Of a stretch of DNA of 9,650 bases, positions 1 to 6,856 are shown one piece after another. Source of the stretch: Bacillota bacterium (GTDB lineage Bacteria; Bacillota; Clostridia; Christensenellales; Aristaeellaceae); the NCBI GenBank assembly GCA_023391725.1, contig JAEWAH010000135.1, positions 1-9,650 on the forward strand, given 5' to 3'. The notes beneath the pieces are model-generated. The model made no database searches and was not told where the DNA came from. It worked only from the letters and a program-made list of their open reading frames with translations. The stretch's first letter is position 1. Each line of letters opens with the position of its first letter. The translations under genes were made by a program, and so were the position numbers.

Positions 1-4
1 AGGC

Positions 5-2245
5 ATGTTTGCCCAGGTGATCGTGGACATCGTACACGAAAATGTGGCGCACATCTTCACCTACCGTGTGCCGGAAGGACTTGCAATTTCTGCGGGGACA
101 AGGGTCCTGATCCCGTTCGGACCGAGAAAAGTGGAAGGGCTTGTCCTTTCCCTGTCGGATACAACCGATTACCCTCCTGAAAAGATAAAGCCGCTGATAA
201 AGCCACTGGAAGATTATCCGGCAGTGCTGCCCTCACTCATCGACCTGGCGCGGGAGATGGCCGAAACAAGCCATTGCCCCCTGGCGGAAACGCTGCGCTT
301 GATGCTCCCGGCCGTGATGCGGGGCGGGCGGGTCAAGGAAAAAACGGAGACCGTGGCCCAATTGAACATTCCGCAGGAGGATGCGGAAGCCGCCTCCTTT
401 GCCCAGAAGCGGTCTCCCAAGCGGGCATTGCTCTTAACGCTGCTCAAGGATGGCAAGCCCCATCCCGTAAAGGAACTGGCGCTTTTGGTAAAGGACCCGA
501 TGGAAAGCCTCAAAAAGCTGGCGGAGCTTGAGCTGATCACCCTGGGCGAGGAAGAAGTACTGCGTTCCCCCTATGAGGACATGGTCGTAAGGGAAGTGGC
601 CGACCCAAAGCTGATGGCCGCCCAGCAGGAAGCGCTTGCAGAATTGGAACCTGCGCTGACAAAAGGCTCCGGTTCGTTTCTTCTGCACGGGGTGACTGGC
701 TCCGGCAAGACGGAGGTCTATATCCGCCTGGTGCGCAAGGCGCTGGCACTTAATAAAGGCGCCATCGTGCTGGTGCCGGAGATCGCGCTGACGCCGCAAA
801 TGGTGCAGTGGTTCCGGGACCGTTTCGGCCCGGTGGCCGCGGTGCTCCATTCCAGACTGACACCTGGGGAGCGCTTCGACGAGTGGCGGCGCATCCGCCG
901 GGGCCAGGCCAGGGTCGTGGTGGGCGCCCGCTCCGCGGTGTTCGCTCCGGTGGAACGCTTGGGGCTGATCGTGGTGGACGAGGAGCACGAGCAAAGCTAC
1001 CAAAGCGAGCACCACCCAAGATATGATGCCCGGGAAGTTGCAAAAAGCCGGTGCCTTAGGGAAGGCGGAACGCTTCTTTTAAGCAGCGCCACCCCAAGTA
1101 TCCTGACCTTTGCAAAAGCCATGCGGGGCGATTACACGCTGCTGGAGATGCCACAAAGGGTCATGGGAAGGCCGTTGCCCGAGGTTCATTTGGTGGACAT
1201 GCGCAAGGAGCTGCAAATGGGCAACCGCTCCATCTTCAGCGGTCTGCTTCAGCAAAAGCTCCGAGAATGCATTGATCGCGGCCAGCAGGCCATGCTGTTT
1301 TTGAACAGGCGGGGATACCAGTCCTTTGTTTCCTGCCGCAGCTGCGGATACGTGGTCAAGTGCGGCCAGTGCGATATCGCCATGACCTACCACCAAACGG
1401 GCGGGGATGGGCGCATGCACTGCCACTACTGCGGAAGGGTCTCCCCTCCCCCAGAATCCTGCCCACAGTGCGGGAGCAAGTACATCCGCTATTTCGGCCT
1501 GGGCACGCAGAAGGTGGAGGAGGAAGTGCAAAAGCTGCTGCCGGGTATCCCCACGCTGCGCATGGACATCGACACCACCACAGGTAAGGACGCCCATCAC
1601 AAGATGCTCAGCAGCTTCCGGGCCGGAGAGGCCCGGGTACTCATCGGCACGCAGATGATCGCCAAGGGACTGGATTTCCCGGATGTGACGCTGGTGGGCG
1701 TGGTGGCGGCGGATATGACGCTGAACCTGCCCGACTACCGAAGCCCCGAGCGTACTTTCCAGCTGCTCACGCAGGTGGCCGGCCGGGCCGGGCGGGCCAC
1801 GGAGCCCGGGGAAGTGGTGGTTCAAACTTACAAGCCGGATCACCCCGTGATCCAATCCGCCGCAGCCCAGGACTACCGGGCATTTTACCAGATGGAATTC
1901 GGGAGGCGGCGCACTGGGCTGTATCCCCCATTCACGGTGCTGTGCCGGCTGCTGGTGGAAAGCGAGCAGGGAGCTGCGGCGCAGGCGGTATGCCAGCGGC
2001 TGCATGAGGCCTGCCAAAGCTTTATGGATAGCAACCCCCAGGCCGCCCGTCGCGTGCTGATGATGCGGATGGATGAAGCCCCTGTGAAATTCATTCGGGG
2101 AAAAAACAGGTATCATATATTGTGGAAGGTGCTGGACCACCCGGACAGCGGCGCCATCGCCGGATTCTTAAGCGATCTGGCCCAGGCGGAGACCCGGCCG
2201 GATTGCCAGGTATATTTTGAGTGGAACCCCGCATCCATGATGTAG
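5..2245 (+). CDS. priA: Primosomal protein N' (PriA), replication-restart 3'-5' DNA helicase
   Basis: Superfamily 2 helicase that recognises stalled or repaired forks and reloads the replicative helicase; cytoplasmic. The 746 aa length is normal for the family. The N-terminus (about 1-105) matches the PriA 3'-DNA-binding domain, with the typical start MFAQVIVDI. A winged-helix-like part (about 135-200) follows. Helicase motifs are intact: Walker A GVTGSGKT at 229-236, DEEH box at 325-328, SSATPS at 360-365, GTQMIAKG at 548-555 and QVAGRAGR at 590-597. Eight zinc-binding cysteines sit at 444, 447, 453, 456, 473, 476, 486 and 489, in four CxxC pairs. The C-terminal domain contains the usual LYPPF segment. 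The ATG lies 4 bases from the window edge, so its ribosome site is mostly out of view (only agg is seen). It is the first gene seen of the cluster, and def starts 34 bases after its stop. Nothing is odd; the product is very secure. Confidence 0.97.
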   Translation: MFAQVIVDIVHENVAHIFTYRVPEGLAISAGTRVLIPFGPRKVEGLVLSLSDTTDYPPEKIKPLIKPLEDYPAVLPSLIDLAREMAETSHCPLAETLRLMLPAVMRGGRVKEKTETVAQLNIPQEDAEAASFAQKRSPKRALLLTLLKDGKPHPVKELALLVKDPMESLKKLAELELITLGEEEVLRSPYEDMVVREVADPKLMAAQQEALAELEPALTKGSGSFLLHGVTGSGKTEVYIRLVRKALALNKGAIVLVPEIALTPQMVQWFRDRFGPVAAVLHSRLTPGERFDEWRRIRRGQARVVVGARSAVFAPVERLGLIVVDEEHEQSYQSEHHPRYDAREVAKSRCLREGGTLLLSSATPSILTFAKAMRGDYTLLEMPQRVMGRPLPEVHLVDMRKELQMGNRSIFSGLLQQKLRECIDRGQQAMLFLNRRGYQSFVSCRSCGYVVKCGQCDIAMTYHQTGGDGRMHCHYCGRVSPPPESCPQCGSKYIRYFGLGTQKVEEEVQKLLPGIPTLRMDIDTTTGKDAHHKMLSSFRAGEARVLIGTQMIAKGLDFPDVTLVGVVAADMTLNLPDYRSPERTFQLLTQVAGRAGRATEPGEVVVQTYKPDHPVIQSAAAQDYRAFYQMEFGRRRTGLYPPFTVLCRLLVESEQGAAAQAVCQRLHEACQSFMDSNPQAARRVLMMRMDEAPVKFIRGKNRYHILWKVLDHPDSGAIAGFLSDLAQAETRPDCQVYFEWNPASMM

Positions 2246-2264
2246 GGATTCGTTAATGGGAATA

Positions 2265-2273
2265 GAAAGGGTG
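2265..2273 (+). promoter_or_regulatory. Ribosome binding site of def
   Basis: GAAAGGGTG lies 6 bases before the ATG at 2280 and supports that start. A second in-frame ATG at 2256 has a weaker candidate site (AGGGA, 2244-2248, overlapping the priA stop). The choice of 2280 rests mainly on family alignment, because deformylases normally begin right at the MxIRxIVxLGD stretch. Confidence 0.6.
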
Positions 2274-2279
2274 ACATCA

Positions 2280-2780
2280 ATGGGTATTCGGAAAATTGTT
2301 ACTCTGGGAGATGAGGCGCTGCGCAAGGTCGCAAAGCCCATGACCAAATTTGATATCAGGCTGTGGCTGCTACTCAAGGATATGGCGGACACTATGTACA
2401 AGGCGGAAGGCGCCGGCCTGGCCGCGCCCCAGGTGGGTATCTTGCGTCGGGTAGTGGTGGTGGACGACGGGAACGGGCTGGTCGAGCTGGTGAACCCCGA
2501 GATCATCGCCACGGAAGGCGAGCAGTGCGGGCCGGAAGGGTGTTTGAGTATCCCGGGCCGCCAGGGTCTTGTCTGCCGTCCTTTCAAGGTCACGGTCCGC
2601 GCTCAGGACCGGAACGGGAAATTTTTTGAAAAGACGGGCGAAGGGCTGCTGGCCCGGGCCTTCTGCCATGAGACCGACCATTTGAACGGCGAACTGTACA
2701 TCGACAAGATGATCCGGGAGATTACCGGCGAGGAAGATAAAGAGGAGGACGACGGGGCGGAAAAGGCCCTTCGGGAGTAA
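2280..2780 (+). CDS. def: Peptide deformylase
   Basis: Metalloenzyme that removes the N-formyl group from the initiator methionine of nascent proteins at the ribosome exit; cytoplasmic. From the ATG at 2280 it is 166 aa, usual for bacterial deformylases, and opens MGIRKIVTLGD. All three signature motifs are present: GAGLAAPQVG at 44-53, EGCLS at 86-90 (Cys88 a metal ligand) and HETDH at 130-134 (His130 and His134 metal ligands, Glu131 catalytic). The C-terminal tail is acidic (a run of Glu/Asp near 155-162), a common variable region. An in-frame ATG at 2256 would add eight residues (MGIERVTS) and cannot be fully excluded. It sits directly before fmt, which adds the formyl group that this enzyme removes, a widespread gene pair. 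Only three bases separate its stop from the fmt ATG, so translational coupling is likely. Confidence 0.96.
   Translation: MGIRKIVTLGDEALRKVAKPMTKFDIRLWLLLKDMADTMYKAEGAGLAAPQVGILRRVVVVDDGNGLVELVNPEIIATEGEQCGPEGCLSIPGRQGLVCRPFKVTVRAQDRNGKFFEKTGEGLLARAFCHETDHLNGELYIDKMIREITGEEDKEEDDGAEKALRE
2773..2777 (+). promoter_or_regulatory. Ribosome binding site of fmt
   Basis: GGGAG, inside the last codons of def, is 6 bases before the ATG at 2784. It supports the ATG rather than the TTG at 2781 as fmt start, in line with the canonical N-terminus MRIVFMGTPEF. Confidence 0.6.
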
Positions 2781-2783
2781 TTG

Positions 2784-3722
2784 ATGCGCATCGTATTCAT
2801 GGGCACCCCGGAATTTTCCGTGCCATCCCTTCAGGCGCTGGTCACAGGCGGCTATGAGGTGGCGGGCGTTTTTACCCAGCCCGACAAGCCCCGGGGCCGG
2901 GGCAACAAACTGGCCCCCAGCCCTGTGAAGGAATTCGCCCTGGCACATAACATCCCGGTATTCCAGCCGGTACGCATCCGAAAGGATGGCGTGGAGGATT
3001 TGAAAAGCCTCCAGCCGGACTTGTGCGTCACCGCTGCTTTCGGGCAGATACTATCGCAAGAAATTCTTGATATCCCCAAGCTGGGCACGGTGAATGTCCA
3101 TGCTTCCCTGCTCCCCCGCCACCGGGGCAGTGCGCCCATCAACTGGTGTATCTTGATGGGCGAAAGCAAAACCGGCATCACCACCATGATGACCGACAAG
3201 GGCATTGATACCGGGGATATGCTTTTGCAGCGGGAAATTGATATTTTACCTGCGGAAACGGCGGGAGAACTCAGCATCCGCCTGGCCCAGCTGGGCGCCC
3301 AAACGCTCATGGAGACGCTTGCCCTGCTGGTAAAGGGGCAATGCCCCCGCATCCCCCAGGAGGAAGCCGCCCACACCTACGAGCCCATGCTGAAAAAGGA
3401 AATGGGATCAATCGACTGGCGCAAAAGCGCACAGGAGATCGAAAATCAGGTGCGGGGACTTGATCCTTGGCCGGGCACGTATACATTCTTCCCCGAAGGG
3501 GTATTGAAAATAGTTCAGGCACAGGCGGAGGAAGGGCTTTCCGGTACCCCCGGCCAGGTGCTGGTGGCAAACGGAAAAGAAGGCCTTGTGGTAGCCGCGG
3601 GCCAGGGCGCGGTTCGCGTTTTGCGATTGCAGGCCCCCGGCGGGAAGCAGATGGACGCCAGGGATTATTTGCGGGGACATCCTCTTGATGTGGGTCAAAT
3701 TTGGCAGGAGATGAATGAATGA
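2784..3722 (+). CDS. fmt: Methionyl-tRNA formyltransferase
   Basis: Transfers the formyl group of 10-formyl-tetrahydrofolate to Met-tRNA(fMet) to make the bacterial initiator tRNA; cytoplasmic. It is 312 aa, normal length. The start MRIVFMGTPEFSVPSL is the family's textbook N-terminus (Rossmann-type formyltransferase domain, about 1-185). Catalytic residues of the NxH...D triad are Asn104, His106 and Asp142 (in GIDTGDML), with the same spacing as in the E. coli enzyme (106/108/144). The substrate loop SLLPRHRG is at 108-115. The C-terminal tRNA-binding domain spans about 205-312. The TTG at 2781 would add one residue; the ATG at 2784 is preferred for its ribosome site and the family alignment. 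The last four bases (ATGA, 3719-3722) overlap the start of rsmB. In many Clostridia a zinc protease gene lies between fmt and rsmB; here it is absent. Confidence 0.97.
   Translation: MRIVFMGTPEFSVPSLQALVTGGYEVAGVFTQPDKPRGRGNKLAPSPVKEFALAHNIPVFQPVRIRKDGVEDLKSLQPDLCVTAAFGQILSQEILDIPKLGTVNVHASLLPRHRGSAPINWCILMGESKTGITTMMTDKGIDTGDMLLQREIDILPAETAGELSIRLAQLGAQTLMETLALLVKGQCPRIPQEEAAHTYEPMLKKEMGSIDWRKSAQEIENQVRGLDPWPGTYTFFPEGVLKIVQAQAEEGLSGTPGQVLVANGKEGLVVAAGQGAVRVLRLQAPGGKQMDARDYLRGHPLDVGQIWQEMNE
3706..3710 (+). promoter_or_regulatory. Ribosome binding site of the extended rsmB
   Basis: AGGAG stands 8 bases before the ATG at 3719. It shows that translation is set up to begin at the long form with the repeat arm. 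No comparable site precedes the internal Met244 codon at 4448. Confidence 0.65.
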
Positions 3723-5788
3723 GCGATACGAGAAAGCCCTTTAACGGCGGCAAAAGACCGGCACGGCCTGGTGAAAAACCTGCCGGAGACAGACCAAAGC
3801 CTGCCTATGGACGACCCGCGGGGGCAAAGCCCGAGGGAGCGAAGCCTGCTGGAGATAAACCCGCATACGGGCAGCCTGCCGGTGCAAGACCCGCCGGGGA
3901 TAAGCCCGTATATGGGAGACCTTCGGGGTCGAGACCTACGGGGGCAAAACCTGCCGGAGCGAAACCTATTGGAGATAAGCCCGTATATGGGCGTCCTGCC
4001 GGAGCAAGGCCTGAAGGCGCGAAACCTGTTGGAGATAAGCCCGCGTATGGGCGTCCTGCCGGGGCAAGGCCCGCCGGAGTGAGGCCTGCTGGGGATAGGC
4101 CCGCATATGCTCGTCCTGCCGGAGCAAGGCCCGCCGGAGTGAGGCCTGCTGGGGATAGGCCTGCATATGCTCGTCCTGCCGGAGCAGGGGCTGTTGGAGA
4201 TAAACCTATTGGAGATAAACCTGCCTATGCTCGTCCTGCCGGAGCAAGGCCAGCAGGTGCAAGGCCTGGCGGTGCGAGACCTGCCTTCGGCCGTCCTGCC
4301 GGAGGAAAACCTGGCGAGAACAAATCAAGGTCCTCCTTTGCCCGCCCAGGCGGAGGAAGGCCTTCTGCGCGCACTGGGCCGGGGAACAAGCCTGCCCCCC
4401 AGCGCTTCCGCCCCGCGGTGGATAAGAAGCCCGTTGTTCCCCAATCGATGTCCCTGGGGGCAAGGAAAGTCGCGTTGAATGTTTTGCAGGATGTGAACAG
4501 GGATGGAGCATACGCTTCCCTGGCGCTGGACAAGCGGCTCAAAGAAAGCACACTCACCGGCATCGACAAGCGACTGGCGGCCAATATCGTATACGGCACG
4601 CTGGAAAACATGCTGCGCATCGATTATGCCCTTGGAACCCTGCTTACCAAGTCCGATGTGGACCCTCTTATCCGGGATATTTTGCGTCTGAGCGCCTTTC
4701 AGATCCTTTTCCTTGACCGCGTACCCGACAGCGCAGCGGTGAATGAGGGTGTGAAGCTGTGCAAGGAGGCCGGGATGGAGCCCCTTTCCGGGTTTGTGAA
4801 CGGTGTCTTGCGCAACCTGTCCAGGCAAAAGGAAGAAATCTCCTGGCCAAAGCGGGAGGATGGAGAAGCTCGGTATATCTCTATTTTGCACTCCGTGCCG
4901 GAATGGCTGGCGGAGCGGCTGATTACTGCTTACGGATCGGAAATGGCGCTGGACATCTGCGCTTACCGGACGGAGCATCACTTTACCCCCGTCAGGCCCA
5001 ACCGCATGCAGCTTACGGATGAAGCCTTTGAGCAGCTGCTGGAACGCAAGGTTTGGAAGGCTGAACGCGGGCAGGTCCCGGGCGTCTGGCGCATCGGCGG
5101 CGCGGTAGATATCGGCGCGGATGCGGACTACCGCAAGGGTCTGTTCAGCATACAGGGCGAAAGCAGCATCCTGGCGGCTTTGGCTGTTGGCGTGAAACGG
5201 GGCATGCAGGTACTGGATGCCTGCGCCGCGCCGGGAGGCAAGGCGGCCTTCATGGCCGAAACCATGGAAGGCACCGGCCGGGTGCACGCCTGGGATAAGC
5301 ATGCGCACCGGGTAGAATTGATAACAGCCATGGCCAAGCGGCTGCACCTGGAAAACCTGCGCCCCATGGTGAGGGATGCGGCGGTACCCCGGGAAGACCT
5401 CGCGGATACCTTTGACGCCGTGCTGCTGGACGCCCCCTGCTCCGGCCTTGGCGTGATGCTGGAAAAGCCTGACGTGAAGTACAGGCAATCCCCCGAAGCC
5501 GTAGCGGAGCTTGTGAAAACGCAAAAGACACTGCTGGATACACTTTGCCAGCATGTAAAAAGAGGCGGCGTAATGGTTTACGCCACTTGCTCCATATTGC
5601 CGGAGGAGAACACGGAGCAGATCGCGGCCTTTTTGCAGACGCATCCTGACTTTGTGTTGGATCCCCTGCCAGAGACAATTCCGGCAAAATTCCGGCAAAT
5701 CTACGCAGAAAATGGCTTGCAGCTATTTGCCCACCGGGACGGGTTGGAAGGTTTCTTTATCGCAAGGCTTCGTAAAAAGGGAGGCTGA
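3719..5788 (+). CDS. rsmB: 16S rRNA m5C967-type methyltransferase RsmB with a long N-terminal Pro/Ala/Gly repeat arm
   Basis: SAM-dependent enzyme that methylates a cytosine of 16S rRNA (C967 in E. coli) on free 16S rRNA during 30S assembly; cytoplasmic. Residues 244-689 (446 aa) are a full RsmB. A NusB-like RNA-binding domain lies at about 246-385, including FVNGVLRN at 359-366, followed by the methyltransferase domain from about 480. SAM motif I is DACAAPGGK (500-508). Motif IV is DAPCSG (571-576, Cys574, product release) and motif VI is TCS with the nucleophile Cys624. The 50-residue gap between these cysteines equals that of E. coli RsmB (325/375). Residues 1-243 are extra: a basic leader, 36 pentapeptides (21-202), then a low-complexity Gly/Pro/Arg linker (203-243). 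There is no signal peptide or membrane segment. The start at 3719 has a good ribosome site and an ATGA overlap with fmt. Product certain; role of the arm unknown, possibly RNA or pre-30S binding (inference). Confidence 0.95.
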   Translation: MSDTRKPFNGGKRPARPGEKPAGDRPKPAYGRPAGAKPEGAKPAGDKPAYGQPAGARPAGDKPVYGRPSGSRPTGAKPAGAKPIGDKPVYGRPAGARPEGAKPVGDKPAYGRPAGARPAGVRPAGDRPAYARPAGARPAGVRPAGDRPAYARPAGAGAVGDKPIGDKPAYARPAGARPAGARPGGARPAFGRPAGGKPGENKSRSSFARPGGGRPSARTGPGNKPAPQRFRPAVDKKPVVPQSMSLGARKVALNVLQDVNRDGAYASLALDKRLKESTLTGIDKRLAANIVYGTLENMLRIDYALGTLLTKSDVDPLIRDILRLSAFQILFLDRVPDSAAVNEGVKLCKEAGMEPLSGFVNGVLRNLSRQKEEISWPKREDGEARYISILHSVPEWLAERLITAYGSEMALDICAYRTEHHFTPVRPNRMQLTDEAFEQLLERKVWKAERGQVPGVWRIGGAVDIGADADYRKGLFSIQGESSILAALAVGVKRGMQVLDACAAPGGKAAFMAETMEGTGRVHAWDKHAHRVELITAMAKRLHLENLRPMVRDAAVPREDLADTFDAVLLDAPCSGLGVMLEKPDVKYRQSPEAVAELVKTQKTLLDTLCQHVKRGGVMVYATCSILPEENTEQIAAFLQTHPDFVLDPLPETIPAKFRQIYAENGLQLFAHRDGLEGFFIARLRKKGG
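3779..4324 (+). repeat. In-frame tandem repeat: 15-base units in a 60-base higher-order period
   Basis: The stretch encodes 36 consecutive pentapeptides (residues 21-202 of RsmB; one two-residue insertion, Pro-Lys, at 26-27). The consensus is P-A-G-[A/D/V]-[R/K]. About every fourth unit is P-[A/V]-[Y/F]-[G/A]-R, giving a 20-residue, 60-base superunit such as PAGAR-PAGVR-PAGDR-PAYAR. From about 3841 to 4320 the successive 60-base blocks align without gaps, apart from local rearrangement at about 3890-3960. By count there are 21 Arg and 14 Lys against 12 Asp/Glu, net about +23, with no Cys, Trp or His. Gly is not at every third position, so this is not collagen-like. The pattern predicts a disordered, flexible, cationic segment. 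Confidence 0.93.
4052..4186 (+). repeat. Near-identical tandem pair within the rsmB repeat
   Basis: Bases 4052-4126 and 4112-4186 (offset 60) match at 73 of 75 positions. The differences are 4063/4123 (g/a) and 4102/4162 (c/t), both silent. This is the least diverged pair of superunits in the array and looks like the latest duplication. Confidence 0.9.
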
Positions 5789-5790
5789 GC

Positions 5791-6828
5791 ATGGACAAGC
5801 CTCAACTGCTGGGCCTATTTCCGGAGGAACTGGCGGACTTTTTGAAGGAGCAGGGCCAGCCCGCTTTCCGGGCGGAGCAGGTGTTTACCTGGCTCCACAA
5901 AGGCTCCGATTTCGATGGGATGACCAACCTTCCCAAGGATCTTAGGGAGTGGCTGAAGGAGAATACCATCGCCCAGCCGGTGAACATTCTCAAAACTTAT
6001 ATATCCAAACTGGACGGAACGGCAAAATTCCTGTACAATCTTCCGGATGGCAATTGTGTGGAAGGCGTGCTGATGCACTACCACCACGGTCATACGCTGT
6101 GCGTATCCACCCAGGTGGGCTGCCGCATGGGCTGCGCCTTTTGCGCCAGCACCATCGGCGGATGCATAAGGAGCCTTACCCCGGGCGAAATGCTGGGCCA
6201 GGTGCAATGCGCCAACAGCTACCTAAATGGCCAGGGCCGGGTGCACAACGTGGTACTGATGGGCAGCGGCGAACCGCTGGACAACTATGACAATGTAATG
6301 CGCTTCCTGCGGCTTTTGAATCATCCCAAGGGATTGAACATCAGTTTGCGCAGCGTATCATTAAGCACCTGCGGGCTGGCGGACAAGATCAAGCTGCTGG
6401 CCGATGAGGGGCTGCCCGTGACCTTATCCGTATCGCTGCACGCGCCCAATGATGAGATCCGCGCAAAGACCATGCCAGTTGCAAAGGCTTATCCTATGGA
6501 TGTCCTTCTTAACGCCTGCCGCTACTACATCGAAAAGACGGGCCGGCGAGTGATCTTTGAATACGCCCTCATAGAGGGTGTGAACGCGGAAGTCTCCCAC
6601 GCGGAGGAACTGGCGGGGAAGCTTCGGAACATGCAGTGCCATGTAAATGTGATTCCGCTGAACGTGGTGGAAGAACGTGATCTGAAAAGCGTTTCTCAGA
6701 CGAAGGTGGAAGTCTTTTTGCAGGCGCTTGCCCGCAAGCACATTTCCGCCACCCGCCGCCGGGAGATGGGCGACGATATAGAGGGCGCCTGCGGCCAATT
6801 GCGCAGGAAGACATTGAACGAAGGATGA
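5791..6828 (+). CDS. rlmN: Dual-specificity 23S rRNA / tRNA adenine-C2 methyltransferase (radical SAM)
   Basis: Radical SAM enzyme that makes 2-methyladenosine in 23S rRNA (A2503, peptidyl-transferase centre) and at position 37 of some tRNAs; cytoplasmic. It is 345 aa, normal for RlmN. The CxxxCxxC cluster that holds the 4Fe-4S centre is Cys111, Cys115 and Cys118. The Cys that is methylated during catalysis is Cys334 in EGACGQL near the C-terminus. Glu91 in VEGVL corresponds to the proposed general base. The SAM-binding GSGEP motif is at 158-162. The N-terminal accessory domain (about 1-85) carries the usual FRAEQVFTWLHK segment. Lack of a Cfr-like divergence and the housekeeping context argue for RlmN rather than the resistance methylase Cfr. 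It starts two bases after the rsmB stop behind a strong site (AAAGGGAGG, 5776-5784), so coupling with rsmB is likely. Confidence 0.97.
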   Translation: MDKPQLLGLFPEELADFLKEQGQPAFRAEQVFTWLHKGSDFDGMTNLPKDLREWLKENTIAQPVNILKTYISKLDGTAKFLYNLPDGNCVEGVLMHYHHGHTLCVSTQVGCRMGCAFCASTIGGCIRSLTPGEMLGQVQCANSYLNGQGRVHNVVLMGSGEPLDNYDNVMRFLRLLNHPKGLNISLRSVSLSTCGLADKIKLLADEGLPVTLSVSLHAPNDEIRAKTMPVAKAYPMDVLLNACRYYIEKTGRRVIFEYALIEGVNAEVSHAEELAGKLRNMQCHVNVIPLNVVEERDLKSVSQTKVEVFLQALARKHISATRRREMGDDIEGACGQLRRKTLNEG

Positions 6829-6843
6829 AAGTATCCTCAAATC

Positions 6844-6850
6844 AGGGAGG
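6844..6850 (+). promoter_or_regulatory. Ribosome binding site of prpC, partly within a possible hairpin
   Basis: AGGGAGG is 6 bases before the ATG at 6857, a strong site. It lies in the loop and 3' arm of a possible stem, GTATCC (6831-6836) with GGATAC (6850-6855). The 5' arm can instead pair upstream: AGGAT (6822-6826) with ATCCT (6833-6837). The site itself is secure; a regulatory fold is only a possibility. Confidence 0.7.
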
Positions 6851-6856
6851 GATACC

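Noticed and set aside
1079..2140. 353-aa open frame on the - strand opposite priA
   Set aside because: Antisense to intact helicase motifs of PriA, rich in His/Leu/Pro/Ala as expected for the complement of G+C-rich coding sequence; no family resemblance.
2245..2280. Promoter or terminator between priA and def
   Set aside because: Only 34 bases, no convincing -35/-10 pair, and no stem followed by a T run. The same holds for the 28-base rlmN-prpC gap and the 18-base prkC-rsgA gap.
3779..4324. CRISPR array or collagen-like domain
   Set aside because: There are no unique spacers between constant repeats, and the units are contiguous and coding. Gly is in a five-residue, not a three-residue, rhythm.
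3719..4447. Repeat arm as a separate small gene fused by a sequencing frameshift
   Set aside because: The frame is continuous from a well-placed ribosome site into RsmB, with no stop or frame break, and the linker (residues 203-243) changes composition gradually.
3771..4478. Open frames in the second forward frame and on the - strand across the rsmB repeat
   Set aside because: The repeat period (15 and 60 bases) is a multiple of three, so a frame without a stop in one unit stays open through the array. Only the RsmB frame continues into a conserved protein.
4325..5698. 457-aa open frame on the - strand opposite rsmB
   Set aside because: It lies wholly antisense to the conserved RsmB catalytic part, has no recognisable domain, and is a typical shadow of a G+C-rich gene.
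5791..6828. Cfr-type 23S rRNA C8 methyltransferase (antibiotic resistance)
   Set aside because: Sequence features and the rsmB-rlmN-prpC-prkC context are those of housekeeping RlmN; no mobile-element context is present.
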